Source of the DNA: Myxocyprinus asiaticus | Lineage: Eukaryota; Chordata; Actinopteri; Cypriniformes; Catostomidae | Length of the DNA: 64,000 nucleotides | Reading direction: 5' to 3' | Assembly: GCF_019703515.2 (NCBI RefSeq) | Contig: NC_059382.1 | Coordinates: 11,729,001-11,793,000 of the forward strand | Shown here: positions 10,750 through 22,305 of the stretch, piece after piece | Layout: each line of letters starts with the position of its first letter | How positions within the stretch are numbered: position 1 is the first letter of the stretch | The notes under the pieces: generated by a model | What the model saw: the letters and a program-made list of their open reading frames with translations, nothing else | Database searches by the model: none | What the model was told of the DNA's origin: nothing | Program-made: the position numbers and the translations under genes

Positions 10750-12374
10750 AAATGTCTGAGGCCACATTAAAAATCTGGGATTCACATCATCACATCATCT
10801 TCCATAGTGTGGTTATGGCTGATGTACTGTTGAACTTCATCATCTGTTTCACTCAAGGGCACGTTCACCCACTCCTCTAACTCTGCCACTACATTCTTGC
10901 TTCTCTTAGGTGCAGGGATGTCACTGACAGACTCATCACCATGTGTTGTGAAGCAGGCTATCCGACATCTGGCCTCTTGGTGAATTTCCTCTCTTTCATG
11001 CCAGGACAGCTTACGGAGCTGGCAGAATGTTGGCCATAGAAATATCGCAAGTTTGTGTAGCCTCTCAGTTTGAATTTTGTGGTTCAGCCATTCAAGATGT
11101 CACTCACAGATAATCGCCTGTTGCGGGCTGTCTGTAGCCACTGGTTTGCAGTGGCGTTTAAGCCTCTCATGCCACAACACAACCAGGTTGAGAGTGGGGT
11201 ACTGGTTGCCCTCTAGCTCCCTCTGAGCCTCATAAAATTGTAGAAGAAGTTCCAACAGGAAATGTAGAACATCGGGAGATAGGTTGTTGATTCTTTGGCT
11301 TTCCCCGCTGCTTTCAAGCTTTTCGTGGAGCTCAGTGTACACATCCTTAATTGAATCCAAAGTAAACCTGGTGTCTGACATTTGTCTGACAGCTTTTGAC
11401 AGCTGACTTATCAGATCTGTTTGTTTGACATATCTAACTAGTGCTTTTGCTGCCAACAAAGTGTCTGTGACCTCCGTCACGAGATCTTTAAGTTCAGTGG
11501 GATCAAATGCATGCCTGAGCATAGTGTTGTATACGTGGTCCTGGCAGTCCAGTCGATGATATGGTGTGAGTGCAGCAATTAAGCATGATCCTTGGTCAGT
11601 GACCCAGACAACTTTGTTCATAACAAGCATCAAACCCAAGCACTGAAATGAGCTGACGCTGTAACTCTCTCTGTATGTTGTCGGTTTTCGCTTCATCAGG
11701 GGGGAACGTCGCTGTAGTTAGGACTCTGCTTTTAAGCAGATATTGTGGTGTGATATAGTGGCAAGTGATTATTAGGTAACTGATTTTGTGGATGTCAGTG
11801 GTCATCCCCACATTGATATCACGCATAATCTCTGATATTTCTTTGACCACATTCTGTCGTTTCATGCCGACAACCTCCTGACATCTCCTAGAAATGGCTG
11901 TGGGATCCGGTAGTATACTCTCTGCTGAGACGCGACCATGGAAAGCTCCCACATTTATTAGTTCTTTTGCTAGTTCAACAAAACCCTTTTCCACAATCAT
12001 GTTGATGGACCTAATATCACGACAACAAAACTCTACGCACCTTTCTGTAAAATGGGATTTCACAGTAGATGGTACAGATTTAGAAGATGCAAATGTATAT
12101 TCAGACACCAACGTTTGTCTCTGACAAGACACTTGGCAGGCTGGAGCTGCCAACGAATGCATCCACGGTCAACGTGACACTGAAGAGAAGATGTACCGGC
12201 CCTTTTGCAATCATAGGTGAAAACAGCATGGCAAGACTTGCACAGCACATAACTGGTGAGCTGTTTATCAGTTGTAACCACAATATAAAACATTTTCCAC
12301 AATGAAGCTTTCCCAGCCTCATTTGGTATAGTTATAAGTTCTCCCTTACACATTTTTTGTTTTATTTCGCTCAC
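10750..12374 (-). pseudogene. hAT-family transposase relic with BED zinc finger
   Basis: Decayed transposase of a hAT DNA transposon. Reading leftwards, the first block (12350-12160) has a BED-type zinc finger: YVLCKSCHAVFTYDCKRAGT, then SSLQCHVDRGC. After a frameshift near 12160 the next block (to about 11700) has FVELAKELINVGAFHGRVSA and ESILPDPTAISRRCQEVVGM, typical of hAT proteins. A second frameshift near 11650 leads to KVVWVTDQGSCLIAAL and YHRLDCQDHVYNTMLRHAFD, carrying part of the RNase H-like catalytic core. The C-terminal part (11100-10790) contains FCQLRKLSWHEREEIHQEAR and stops after VQQYISHNH. A normal hAT dimerisation domain is not visible after that, so the 3' end appears lost. 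No ATG is seen at the N-terminus. Confidence 0.85.
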
Positions 12375-12410
12375 TGTGCACAGCTCACTAAACTCCGACT
12401 TTCCTCTCCT

Positions 12411-12463
12411 CTTGTTTGTTCACATGTGTCTGTGAAGTGTTAGAACACGTGTGAACAAACAAG
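12411..12463. repeat. 18-bp inverted repeat (hairpin)
   Basis: Arms 12411-12428 (cttgtttgttcacatgtg) and 12446-12463 are reverse complements with one mismatch, around a 17-base loop. It lies just upstream of the hAT transposase 5' end and could be a sub-terminal transposase binding site. That role is inference. Confidence 0.75.
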
Positions 12464-12796
12464 ATACGTTAAAATTAACAAAATAATATATCTCAAATAA
12501 ATGTATGTAAAATTTAGTATGATGACATCATAAAGTTCACTTTGTTCACTGAATAAATTGTAAGAATAAATGTATTATTAATCTTTATTAATTTAATTAA
12601 TTTATGAGAGATGACAATTAACATCAGATTATACACTTTTTATACATCAGCCACTCCACTATAAAGATGCTTAACATCCCTCCTGTATTCTGTCCCATCC
12701 TATATTTCGTATCATAATATCCTGTGTATATTGTCATGATGGAATATGGCTTGACAACCTTATGTGGCAGAAACTGAAATAAAAGATGCATCCATG
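12464..12796. other. Spacer between hAT relic and Gypsy element
   Basis: AT-rich, no gene seen. A terminal inverted repeat of the hAT element should lie here or near 12470, but I could not identify one with confidence. Confidence 0.5.
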
Positions 12797-13167
12797 TGTG
12801 GCATGGGGGGCGTGGTCATGTCCATGTCTGTCTGCAGGAGAGGGAATGTGGTAAGGCTTGTCACCTGGTTTGTAATTACTCTAACACCTGTCTCTCATTA
12901 TAGTGATGGTGGAGGGAGACCTGATAAGGCAAGCCAGAGTGTCAGAGTGGGAAAGAGAGTGGCACAAGGAAGTGGTGTCTGAGTCTCTGGCGGCATCATA
13001 TTAAGTGACTGCATTTGTTTAGTTCTTTTGGGATACTGGAAGCCCTTGATTTGAGTCGGCTACTGAGAGCCTGTTTTTTTAAGAAAGTAAGTAAGAAAGT
13101 AAATCCTCACCTCAACTGTTCGCTGTCTCCTGGCTCCTCCATTGCCCATGAACTCAAATCTATCACA
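12797..13167 (+). repeat. 5' LTR of the Gmr1-like Gypsy element
   Basis: 371-bp repeat starting TGTGGCATGG and ending ATCTATCACA, matching 16193-16558 closely. It carries a short tandem of 'aagaaagtaagt' near 13080 that the 3' LTR lacks; the latter has 'taaataaatactcacctc' at that point. Confidence 0.88.
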
Positions 13168-13168
13168 G

Positions 13169-13184
13169 TGGTGCCGAAACACGG
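13169..13184 (+). promoter_or_regulatory. Primer binding site
   Basis: The sequence tggtgccgaaacacgg begins one base after the 5' LTR. It is a tRNA 3'-end complement of the TGGTGCC type used by many vertebrate Gypsy elements. A near-identical site follows the LTR at 52688. Confidence 0.8.
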
Positions 13185-13204
13185 CTTTTGAGGAGAACAC
13201 CATT

Positions 13205-13342
13205 ATGGAGTCCTCACCGCTGGGCAAAGTCTGCAAGACCCTTGCCAGTATCCAACAAAATCAGCATCAAGCCCTCATTGAGGTACTCCTGGAGCAGGAA
13301 GTCACGTTTCCAAGTCCTGCTCAAGACACAAGCAGAGCCTAA
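13205..13342 (+). pseudogene. Gypsy gag N-terminus
   Basis: ATG at 13205 begins MESSPLGKVCKTLASIQQNQ, then HQALIEVLLEQE, and ends at a stop after 45 residues. The same N-terminus recurs at 52727 (MGSSPLGEVIKTLAGIQQNQ), so it is the genuine start of this family's gag. After about residue 33 the two diverge, which I read as a frameshift here. The rest of gag is deleted. Confidence 0.8.
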
Positions 13343-13429
13343 TCACCAGAGAGGGGGCTGGCGCAGTGACCATTGATTGAGGGTAATGTGTGTGAATGGG
13401 TCCTATAAAGTGGTGTCGCGGTGTGTGAT

Positions 13430-14781
13430 GTGCGACGTGATGGCTGTTGAGGCAGTTCCGGGCTGTCAACATCTGCTCTGCATCATGATGACACGGACAA
13501 GGGAATTGCCATACTCAGAGGCTTCCTTGAGGGGGATTTCCCTCTGAAGCAGTCACGTGACAAGTCCCTCAAGCACGCCTTTGACCAGGCGAAAGTAATT
13601 GATGGTCAACAGCTCCAGCCTAATGTCTTACTCACATATCCGTAATCTTCCATTATTAAAGAGCGGTTGTTCGAGTGACGCATGACACTCAGACCAAAGA
13701 AAATACAATGCAGCTATTATTACCAAAGAGCCTTCGGGAAACACTCTTCCAGGCGGCTCACTATAACCCAATGGCTGGCCACTTAGGTCACTAAAAAAAT
13801 TTTAACCGTATAATGGCCTGTTTCTTTTGGCCGGGCATTCATGGTGACGTACGCAAATGGTGTGTGGTGTGCCGTGAATGTCAGTTGGTGAACTGCACAT
13901 GGCCATCGCTTTGTATTAGTTTTGGTGGACTATGCAATGCGATATCTGGAAGCAGTGCCTCTACGCAACATCTCAGCACATAGTGTTGCGGAGGCACTTT
14001 TCAAAATTATCTCCCGAGTGGGGATTCCAAAGGAAATCCTCACTGACCAAGGTACAACATTCATGTTACATAAACTATGCGAACTGTACTAATTATTAGA
14101 TGTTAAATCGATTTGCACCAGCATTTATCACCCGCAAACTGACGGGTTGGTCGAACCATTTAATAAGACTTGAAAAACATGATCCGTAAGTTCTTACACA
14201 AAGATGCTAAAAATTGGGATAAGTGGCTTGACCCTCTGTTGTTTGCAGTACGAGAGGTCCCGCAAGCCTCCACAGGATTTTTCCCATTTGAGCTACTGTA
14301 TGGGCATCAGCCGCGTGGCGTGCTCGACATCATACCGGAAGTTTTTGTGAGGAAGGACCTTTGAATAGCAAAAACCAAATTCAATACGTTCTTGACTTTA
14401 GAGCAAAACTCCACACTTTGGGGCAGGTAACTCAGGAGAATCTTGCTCCAAGCGCAAGAACGTCAACACGGAGTGTACGACAGGGGCACTCGACAATGCA
14501 GATTCGCACAGGGAGATAAAGTGCTTGTATTGCTGCCCACTTTGAGCTCTAAATTACTCGCCAAGTTGCAAGGACCCTTTGTGGTCACGCGACAAGTTGG
14601 AGATCTCGTTTACGAAGTTAGGCGAACGGATAGGGGAAGGGCACGTCAAATCTACCACCTCAACCTCCTCAAACCATGGAGGGAGGCAGTGCTTGTAGCC
14701 TTGGTGATTGTAGTTCCAGAGAGGGCGGAGACTCCCAAACCAAATTCGTTCACCCCGGTCCCTTGTGGAGACCACCTCTAA
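13430..14781 (+). pseudogene. Gypsy integrase, upstream of RT
   Basis: Integrase inserts the cDNA into the genome. The N-terminal HHCC zinc domain is legible at about 13740-13900 (HYNPMAGHLGH, then WCVVCRECQL). The catalytic core is read from VDYAMRYLEAVPLRNISAHS through GIPKEILTDQG, which holds the second Asp, to SIYHPQTDGLVEPFNKT, which holds the Glu. The short segment that should hold the first catalytic Asp is missing between CRECQLVN and the VDYA block. In-frame stops lie near 14092 and 14173. The C-terminal part (14443-14781) has KLQGPFVVTRQVGDLVYEVR, the GPY/F domain of Gypsy integrases. It ends one base before the ATG that opens the RT frame. Confidence 0.85.
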
Positions 14782-16108
14782 ATGTCACAGCTTACAGACA
14801 TTGCCTGGTTGCAAGCGGAATTCGTGGACGTGTTTTCACCCATTCCTGGTCGCATGAACCTTCTAGAGCACCATATTGAGACCACCCCAGGGGTGGTGGT
14901 TCATAGCCGCACCTATCATCTTCGTGAACACAAGAAAAAGGTTGTTCATAGAATTAGAGGCAATGCTTGAAATGGGCATAATAAAAGAGTCGCACAGCAA
15001 TTGGGCCAGCCTGGTAGTTCTGGAACCGAAGAGCGACAGCTCGGTCCGGTTCTGTGTTGACTACCGGAAAGTGAACGCGGTGTCCAAATTTGATGCTTAT
15101 CCAATGCCGCGAATTGACAAGTTACTCGATCGGTTGGGCGCGGCTCAATTTTACTCGACGCTGGTCTTAACAAAGGGTTATTGGCAGATCTCTTTAACTC
15201 CAATATCCCGAGAAAAAAACAGATTTTTCCACATCGTTCGGATTACACCAATTCGTGACACTTCCATTGGGTTTGTTTGGAGCCCCTGCCACGTTTCAGC
15301 ACCTCATAAACAAGAACCTCAGACCGCATACGGCATATGCCACCACATATCTGGACAATATTATAGTAATAACTGGTGGCAGCATATGCAACATCTGAGG
15401 GCTGTCCTGAGAGCGCTGAGATAGGCGGGACTCATGGCCAACCCGCAGAAATGCGCAATTGGGCGGGTGGAAGTTAGGTATCTGGGGTTCCACTTGGGTC
15501 ATGGGCAGGTACGTCCACAGGTTAACAAAACTGCAGCGATCGCGGCCTGCCCGACACCCAAGACCAAAAAGGAGGTAAAGCAGTTTTTGGGGCTGGCCAG
15601 CTACTACCAGAGGTTTGTGCCTAGTTATTATGATGTCACCAGCCCGCTGACTGACTTTACTAAAAAGAGGGCCCCCGATCCAGTCCAGTGGACAGAGTCG
15701 TGCCGACAAGCTTTCCTTAAGGTAAAGTCTGCACTTTGTTAAGGGCTGCTTTTACATGCTCCTGACTTCTCTCTCCCCTTTATTTTGCAGATGGATGCAT
15801 CTGACAGGGGGCTGGGGGCGGTGCTCTTGCAGGAGGTGGGAGGGGAGGAACAGCCGGTACTGTTTATTATTCGCAAGCTCTCCTTCAGGGAGACAAAGTA
15901 CAGTACTATCGAGGAGGAGTGTCTTGCGATTAAGTGGGCTGTTCTTACCCTCTGCTACTACCTGTTGGGGTGGGCCTTCACCCTCTGTTCCAATCACACT
16001 CCTCTGCAATGGCTCCACCACATGAAGAATACTAACGCGTGGATCACCCGTTGGTATATGGCTCTTCAGCCCTTTAAATTCGAGGTGATCCACAGACCAG
16101 GGGGTTGA
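14782..16108 (+). pseudogene. Gypsy reverse transcriptase and RNase H
   Basis: RT and RNase H copy the element's RNA into DNA. ATG at 14782 opens MSQLTDIAWLQAEFVDVFSP. After a frameshift near 14940 the RT core reads VRFCVDYRKVNAVSKFDAYP. The first catalytic box is LVLTKGYWQIS (Val codon GTC at 15164-15166 where Asp is expected), and the second is YLDN at 15348-15359 instead of YLDD. The thumb and connection follow after a stop at 15423 (RYLGFHLGHGQVRPQVNKTA, LGLASYYQRFVPSYYDV). RNase H begins at about 15785 with LQMDASDRGLGAVLLQE and has EEECLAIKWAV. A stop at 15740 and others interrupt the frame. With two RT catalytic Asp residues changed the copy is inactive. Confidence 0.88.
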
Positions 16109-16192
16109 GATGGTTATGGCTGACCTTCTCTCCAGAAATGGTGGGGGGTAGGCAGGCCGGATGTTGCCCCGGCCTAGTCGGTGGTGGGGGTA

Positions 16193-16558
16193 TTTGGCAT
16201 GGGGGGGGCGTGGTCATGTGTCTGTCTGCGGGAGAGGGAAAGCGGTAAGGATCGTCACCTGGGTTGTAATTACTCTAACACCTGACTCTCATTATAGTGA
16301 TGGCAGAGGGAGACCTGATAAGGCATGCCAGAGTGTCAGAGTGGGAGAGAGAGTAGCAGAAGGAAGTGGTGTCTGAGTATCTGGCCATGTCTTATTAAGA
16401 GACTGCATTTGTTTAGTTCTTTTGGGATACTGGAAGCCCTTGATTTGAGTCGGCTACTGAGAGCCTGTTTTATTTACCCTTGTGTGTAAATAAATACTCA
16501 CCTCAACTGTTCACTGTCTCCTGACTCCTCCATTGCCCACAAACTCAGATCTATCACA
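16193..16558 (+). repeat. 3' LTR of the Gmr1-like Gypsy element
   Basis: Partner of 12797-13167. Its first base pair is mutated (TTTGGCATGG in place of TGTGGCATGG). It ends ATCTATCACA at 16558. Confidence 0.87.
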
Positions 16559-19500
16559 CAATGCTAGTATTTTTTGTGGCAATAGTACACACTGAATAAT
16601 AGGCACATGGTATTTAAAAGTGCATAGCTGTATATTTGAGATTGCTTGCATGTGTTTCCAGTCTTATAATGAAAGTAACACAATGAGAAGATGTCATTTA
16701 AAATTTGAAAGGAAAAAAATAAATAAACTCATATGTACTTAAAGTAGAATATGAAGTTAGTAATATTTTAATTATCAGTAAAACAATAAAATTGAATAAA
16801 GGTTAATATTTAAAAGTGTTTAATATAGCCTATTAACTAAGATTACTTAAAACAATCAATAAAGTCAACTTCAATCTTTATTGTTTCAGGCACTGGTATC
16901 AAGATAGTTGTTAAATGTATAAACCCATTACAATCAACAAACAGCAGGCTACATGATTCTCTGTGCATTTATTTTAATAATCTCTCCACTGGGATTATTT
17001 GGAAGTCTCTAATTATTAATAATTATCTCTAATTAATTATATCCCAAGTGGATTAATCAACTAATAGTTTAATACAGTTTGAGGAAGTCCCCATTGCCCA
17101 GCTTTAAGAGTTAATAACCTACAGTACAGCAACAATTTAGCCTTTTCCTTAGGTTACTTCAAAGTTTACTATGGGAGCATGACTATGGGAGCAACATCAG
17201 GCTTGAATGGCTTGCCCTAATTGGACTTGTTACATAAGATGTTTAAAACAGGCCATTAGTGGTAGCTTTCATTGCAGGACAGGCCTACGTAGGACTAGGC
17301 CTCTCTCTCTCTGTCACTTTCTCTCTCTCTTACGCTTTCTCTCTTCTCTTTGTTGTTTATTATTGAGACATGAGGTACTGTATATATCTCTACACCTCTA
17401 TTAGTTAATTGCTGGGTGACAGTTAACAGGTAATAAATGGTAACCATCATAACAGCTACTGTGTTGCTGATACAGTCGGTAACATAAAAAAGACAGTGAA
17501 AAACATGATGACAAGTCTTTTCCCCCAGAGTCCTAATTTGCTACTTGTTTGCTACTTGTAATTCTTTATCCCTAAAGACTTCAGAGCATACAAACAGCAA
17601 ACAGACCTTGACAATCACTGTGGGGACAAATGTTCTCAACAAAGCATTTGTAACATGAAACTATGGGTTTGTTTATCACACATTATTAATGCAATTATGT
17701 ACACATGCATATTCAATGCAGCTTATTACATTCTTTGAGATGATACATGTTTTGTATTGACAAATAGTATGTTAAAACTTGATTTTACCTAGAAACACAA
17801 GTTTTTCCATATACATTATTCTAACATACAAATTAACCTTATTTGTTTACATATCTAACAAATTATTTATACAATTGACAAAAAAGACAACACGATGATG
17901 AAGTATATTTGATATATAACATATCAATGAACTAATTCATATTAAATAATTGGTCCTTCATAATAAAATAATATTTCAAGTTCAATACAAATTAAGCTCA
18001 ATGGACAGCATTTGTGGCATAATGTTGATTACCACAAAAATTATTTAGACACGTCAGTTCTTTTCTTTAAAAGAAAAAATGGTGGTTATAGTGAGGCACT
18101 TACAATGGAAATGAATGGGGCCAATGGCAATGGAATGGAATGGCAAACATTTTAATCTTAAAGTAACATTATAAAACCACTTACATTAATTGTTTTTTAA
18201 AACTCATGCAATATTTAAGCTTTAAAGTTGTTTAAATCATCGTTTTTATGGTCTTTGGTTTACACAATTGTGTTGTCGTGGCAACAAAGATCCACAGAAA
18301 AGGTTAGTAAGCGATTTTATCAAATTCAATCCATGTTAAAACACATATTGTTAATGACTTGTGGCTACACTTTTGAAGCAGTTTAAGAATTGGCCCCATT
18401 TATGGAGCTAAATTCATAACTAAAGTCTTTGAAGCATAAAAGCATGTTGAATTGCTCTAATCAAAAAAATAAATAAATGCATTGTATTATCAGTGCTTGC
18501 ATTTAAATGTGTTGCATTTACAGTGCTTGCATTTTGACAGGCTGAAATTTAACATGGTTGTATTTTTAAGCATTGAATATTTCATTTGGAAACATTTCAC
18601 AACTAATTTAATTATTAAAAAATAAACAATAAATATTCACCTTCCAAAGTTTGTTTCCAAAATATTCAGTTCATTTGAAAATACCATCTAGATTTTTTGA
18701 CAAGTAAAATTCAGCCCGTTCTAGTTCGCTTAACAAAATTCGCTTCCTCAAATTCAGTGGTTCAAATTCGGTTGGAAATTCACCTTCCACATCCGAGAAC
18801 TGCAGGAAAATCTGCAGAGTACCAATGCACAATCTCAACCTGGTGCTATTTGTTCTCACCAGTATGCGATTGGGTGTTGACGGCTGAAGACCAAAGCTAC
18901 AGGTACAGAGAACAGCTGTGTATGTTTTAATGAATTTGTTTTTCTGTTTGAAATTAAATGAGCAGAAACAAGAAAACAAGAAAATTAAATAAAATAATAT
19001 ACTACAATAAAAATAATAAATGAATGAATTTAAAATTAATTAGGCCTAAATCAATAAACAATAGGCCTACCTTTGTGCACAAGTTGGTACAAAGTGGCCC
19101 CATGATATTAAATTCAGAAGGAATGATGTCGGTGTTATACTGTATCTACAGGGAAATTGTCTATCTTGGCACATCTTCCCAAATCTTCTCTTTACAAACT
19201 CTCATCTTCCTCTCTGACACCGAAAGGCGCTGTCACGCGCACATTGTTATGCATTGATGCTCAATTTGGGCACAAAGTGCAGATCTCCGCTTAATCAGTT
19301 AATGTTTGTACATTTACCCTATGTTAGTGCTTCAACTGCCCTATTGTGCACATGAAATAGGCCTGCCAACACGTTAACCTCTTTATACTTTTTATATCTT
19401 CACAGACCCCAGAAGCTTGTAAGGAATATTTTTATTTAATAATTCAGTTAATCTGTTTTTGACAATTGAAATAATATGTATGCAATATGCAATGATCTAA

Positions 19501-19651
19501 AAATGACAATGTGCAATCAATGTATTATGATCAATGTTATTCAGTATGTTACGTATTTAATCATTATTTTATTAATTTAATACTCTGATTTACTCTGGTT
19601 ATTTAGAGACAGTTTGAAAGTGCAGACAACTTATCTTGCAGTCTCTCTCTG
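16559..19651. other. AT-rich intergenic with one dispersed repeat
   Basis: No gene seen. A CT-rich stretch (17288-17350, mainly 'ctctctctct' and 'tttctctctc') and long AT runs make up most of it. The only structured part is the dispersed repeat at 17985-18960, listed separately. Confidence 0.6.
17985..18960 (-). repeat. Unclassified dispersed repeat, copy A
   Basis: Parts of this block reappear inverted at 28150-28530. The segment 18697-18945 matches 28160-28345, including 'gttctcaccagtatgcgatt' versus its counterpart, and 'aatggacagcatttgtggca' at 17999 matches its reverse complement at 28480. Copy A has about 260 bp extra between the two matching parts. No coding potential or terminal repeats could be recognised. 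Confidence 0.65.
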
Positions 19652-20205
19652 TGTAAGGCCTTTGTGTCAAGGGAAAATTAATTTATGTAATGCAGAAAGT
19701 GGGAGACCTTGGAGACAGGATGCCTGTGTCAAGCGAATGATTAAGGAGGTTTAGATAAGGAACACCACCTGTAGCATAGCTTTTCTAGAAAGAATTACAG
19801 CCTCTTTCTATCAAACTTTGTAGGGCCCAAAGGGAGGTGGGCATGTGGATATTGAAAGGATAATTTAATGAGCAGGACTGATGCAGATAATGCCAAGATT
19901 ATCAAAACAGGCAAACGATATATGTGCGCTACTAAGTGCTAGCATTAAGAAGAAACAGCAAGTTGCGGCCAAAGGTGACCAGCTGGAAGGGAGACGGCAA
20001 AGATGAAACTAGTGAGGCATAAGACGATATCATTGGATGAAGAGGCCATCCCTCAAAGAGCTAAGGGGAGCAGAAACTGTATAAAAATGCATGATTCTGA
20101 AATGTAATTTCAGATGCTCCATGGACTACCTTAGCTTTGTTATGTTTTTAATAAAGTCTTATCTTATGGCATCAAAACCCAAGACTTTGAGAGTGAGTCT
20201 TTACA
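19652..20205 (+). repeat. Solo-LTR-like block
   Basis: The block starts TGTAAGGCCT and ends GTCTTTACA, so its ends are inverted TGTAA...TTACA as in LTRs. It contains a TATA-like ctgtataaaaatgcatg (about 20078) and, 75 bp further on, a polyadenylation signal aataaagtc (20149), in the correct order. Immediately downstream is 'ttagaggcaaaggttccacg', which may be a primer-site region. No second copy or coding region was seen and no target duplication is obvious. It could be an endogenous retrovirus or another LTR element. Confidence 0.5.
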
Positions 20206-21370
20206 TTAGAGGCAAAGGTTCCACGACACTTGAACCCCGATTGTCAACCCATAGATGATTAATGAAACATTGCAAATGCACGTCTGATGAACAAAGCAGT
20301 GATTGTGTAAAAACAGTAGATCGTAGCCTCCAGCACAAAAATAATTACAAAACTATCTATTTAATTATGTAGTTTATTAGTTTAATTATTTAAGAAAATA
20401 ACTTTGAAAATGTTTCAGCGAGCTAAATTACAAGTATTTATAAAATTATGCACAAATCTATGAATGAGCGACACTATACTGTCAGATTTCAGCACTTCAC
20501 AATGGACAGCAAAGAAGCACTTAAAAGTGCATTGCGCGTTCAAGTTAAGTGCAGGTTTGGGAAACGCATGAGAAAAAAGGAAAGAACGTTTGCAACTTCA
20601 CATGTAGAGAACGCTCTTCAGAGCTAAGACCCGTAGTTATCGGAAAAGCATGCAGCCTTTGTTTCTCATGATCAATGCACTTGGCTGGGAGTGCTCTCTG
20701 TTTCAGTTTTAAGTGCTTAGAAGCAATGGCAGCTTATATTATAATATAATGTATAATGAATGTTAATAAAAATATTTATTAAAATGGTTGAATTTATTCT
20801 TGAAGTGTTACTACAATGCAGGAAATAGGAAAATGCATATTCTTTGGTGTGTTGGAGTTCCAGAAATGGCTAGAATTTATCTGAACATGAATATTAATAG
20901 TAATACAAATATGTCATTATTATTTCAAAATGTGGTATTTATATGGGATTGATTATTTTGCACTCTCTATATTTTAGTTTCTGTACTTGTAAAACACTAA
21001 ACAAGTCAAGTCAAGAATGTTGGAAGGTGAAATTAATTTGGTCAATGCTAAGGGTTAGTCTCAGTCTCAGACAGCATAAAATCTGCAAGAGATGTTAGAA
21101 AATCCATTCTGATTGGCTGGCAGCTCTAATGATGTGCACAGGTTTTTATCACTTCATCATATAACAAAGTGTTGTTTAGAAGTTACCAGGCTACAACAAT
21201 GAGCACCTCTGTGGAAGAACTATAGTAAAAAACAAACAAAAAAAAAACAAACAAAACTTATATTATAACTTATCAATATATATATATTGAAATTAGTTTT
21301 GTAGACAAAAATATAATTGTGCCAACATATTAATTTATTTCATTAAGAAACTAAAATGTGATAAAAATGT
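20206..21370. other. Intergenic, no gene seen
   Basis: AT-rich sequence with a G/C-containing stretch near 20500-20720 that has 'gtttgggaaacgc'. The reverse-complement-like 'gtttcccaaaac' appears at 21840. These may be the two ends of an unclassified DNA transposon, but I cannot define it. Confidence 0.4.
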
Positions 21371-21742
21371 TTTTTTTTTTTTTTTTTTTTTTAAATTGAT
21401 GACTTGGACCAAATAATACAGAAAAGCAGCCAAAAAATGCTTAACATAGATGGGAACTCCTTCAGTACTGTTTAAAAAGCATCCCAGGGTGATATCTCAA
21501 GATGTTGGTTGAGAAAATGTCAAGAGTACATGTCTGCAAATTCTAGGCAAAGGGTGACTACTTTGAAGATACTAAAATTTAACACAGTTTTGATTTATTT
21601 TGGATTTTGTTTAGTCACAACATAATTCCCACAGTTCCATTTAAGTTATTCCATAGTTTTGATGACTTTACTATTATTCTAAAATGTGAAAAAATAATAA
21701 TAAAAATAAAATTAGTAAGTGTTTCAAAACTTTTGACCGGTA

Positions 21743-21745
<3 letters not shown>
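21371..21745 (+). mobile_element. Tc1-like non-autonomous fragment, copy 1
   Basis: A block of about 360 bp, almost the same as 48380-48735: 'gggaactccttcagtactgt', 'ctaggcaaagggtgactact' and the rest. It ends with 'caaaacttttgaccggtagt', a typical Tc1/mariner terminus followed by a TA-rich tract. It has a poly-T run at its left edge and no transposase. Confidence 0.75.

Positions 21746-21777
<32 letters not shown>
21746..21777. repeat. TA microsatellite
   Basis: Run of alternating T and A of about 30 bases directly after the Tc1-like terminus, at the TA target. Confidence 0.9.
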
Positions 21778-21778
<1 letters not shown>

Positions 21779-22305
21779 GCTGCAACTTAAACTTTCATCT
21801 TAATTAATGACGCTCATTATTTTACATAGAGAACGCCTGTTTCCCAAAACAGCACTTAGATCGCTCGTTATAAAGTAGAACTTAAATGCTTAGTTACAGG
21901 AGCTGTCCTGTCCAACGCTGAAACCGTTTGTCTTCTCAACATGTCAACAATGCAGAAATACTGACAAGCTTGGAAATTATAAGTAACCTTGTCAAGATTG
22001 AAAGTCAATGACAATCACAGCATTTAATTAAATTAAATAATGATGACATAGGTAAAACGGGGTTTAAGATGGATGCTCACCTTTATAGAGATTAATGATA
22101 GAAATGTATGTATGTGAACACATGCAATGTGAATCATAATAAGGGTCTCTAATATTGCCAAAAGTTTGTTTCTTTTGCTGGAAACTGAATGCACACGGTA
22201 TTTTCATTTTTCTGTTTCATAAAATGCATCACACATTTATTTATTTTCCTAAATGAAGATTTTGAATCAGTGAATGTAAAACCTGGTGTAGTACTTTTTG
22301 TCAGT
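21778..22305. other. Intergenic, no gene seen
   Basis: AT-rich spacer between the Tc1-like fragment and the LINE 3' end. Nothing recognised. Confidence 0.5.

Larger units (their letters stand above)
12797..16558 (+). mobile_element. Ty3/Gypsy element with integrase before RT (Gmr1-like)
   Basis: Structurally complete but dead LTR retrotransposon. Its parts are: 5' LTR 12797-13167, primer site 13169-13184 (tggtgccgaaacacgg), gag remnant, integrase, reverse transcriptase and RNase H, a purine-rich tract (gtggtgggggta), and 3' LTR 16193-16558. The flanks are CCATG and CAATG, a probable 5-bp target duplication with one change. The pol order is integrase, then RT, then RNase H. This is reversed from ordinary Gypsy and is the order described for Gmr1-like deuterostome elements. 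Protease and most of gag are missing, and the coding part carries many stops and deletions. Confidence 0.88.

Noticed and set aside
12797..16558. Two independent solo LTRs instead of one element
   Set aside because: They are in the same orientation, with a primer site after the first and a purine tract before the second, and gag-pol between them.
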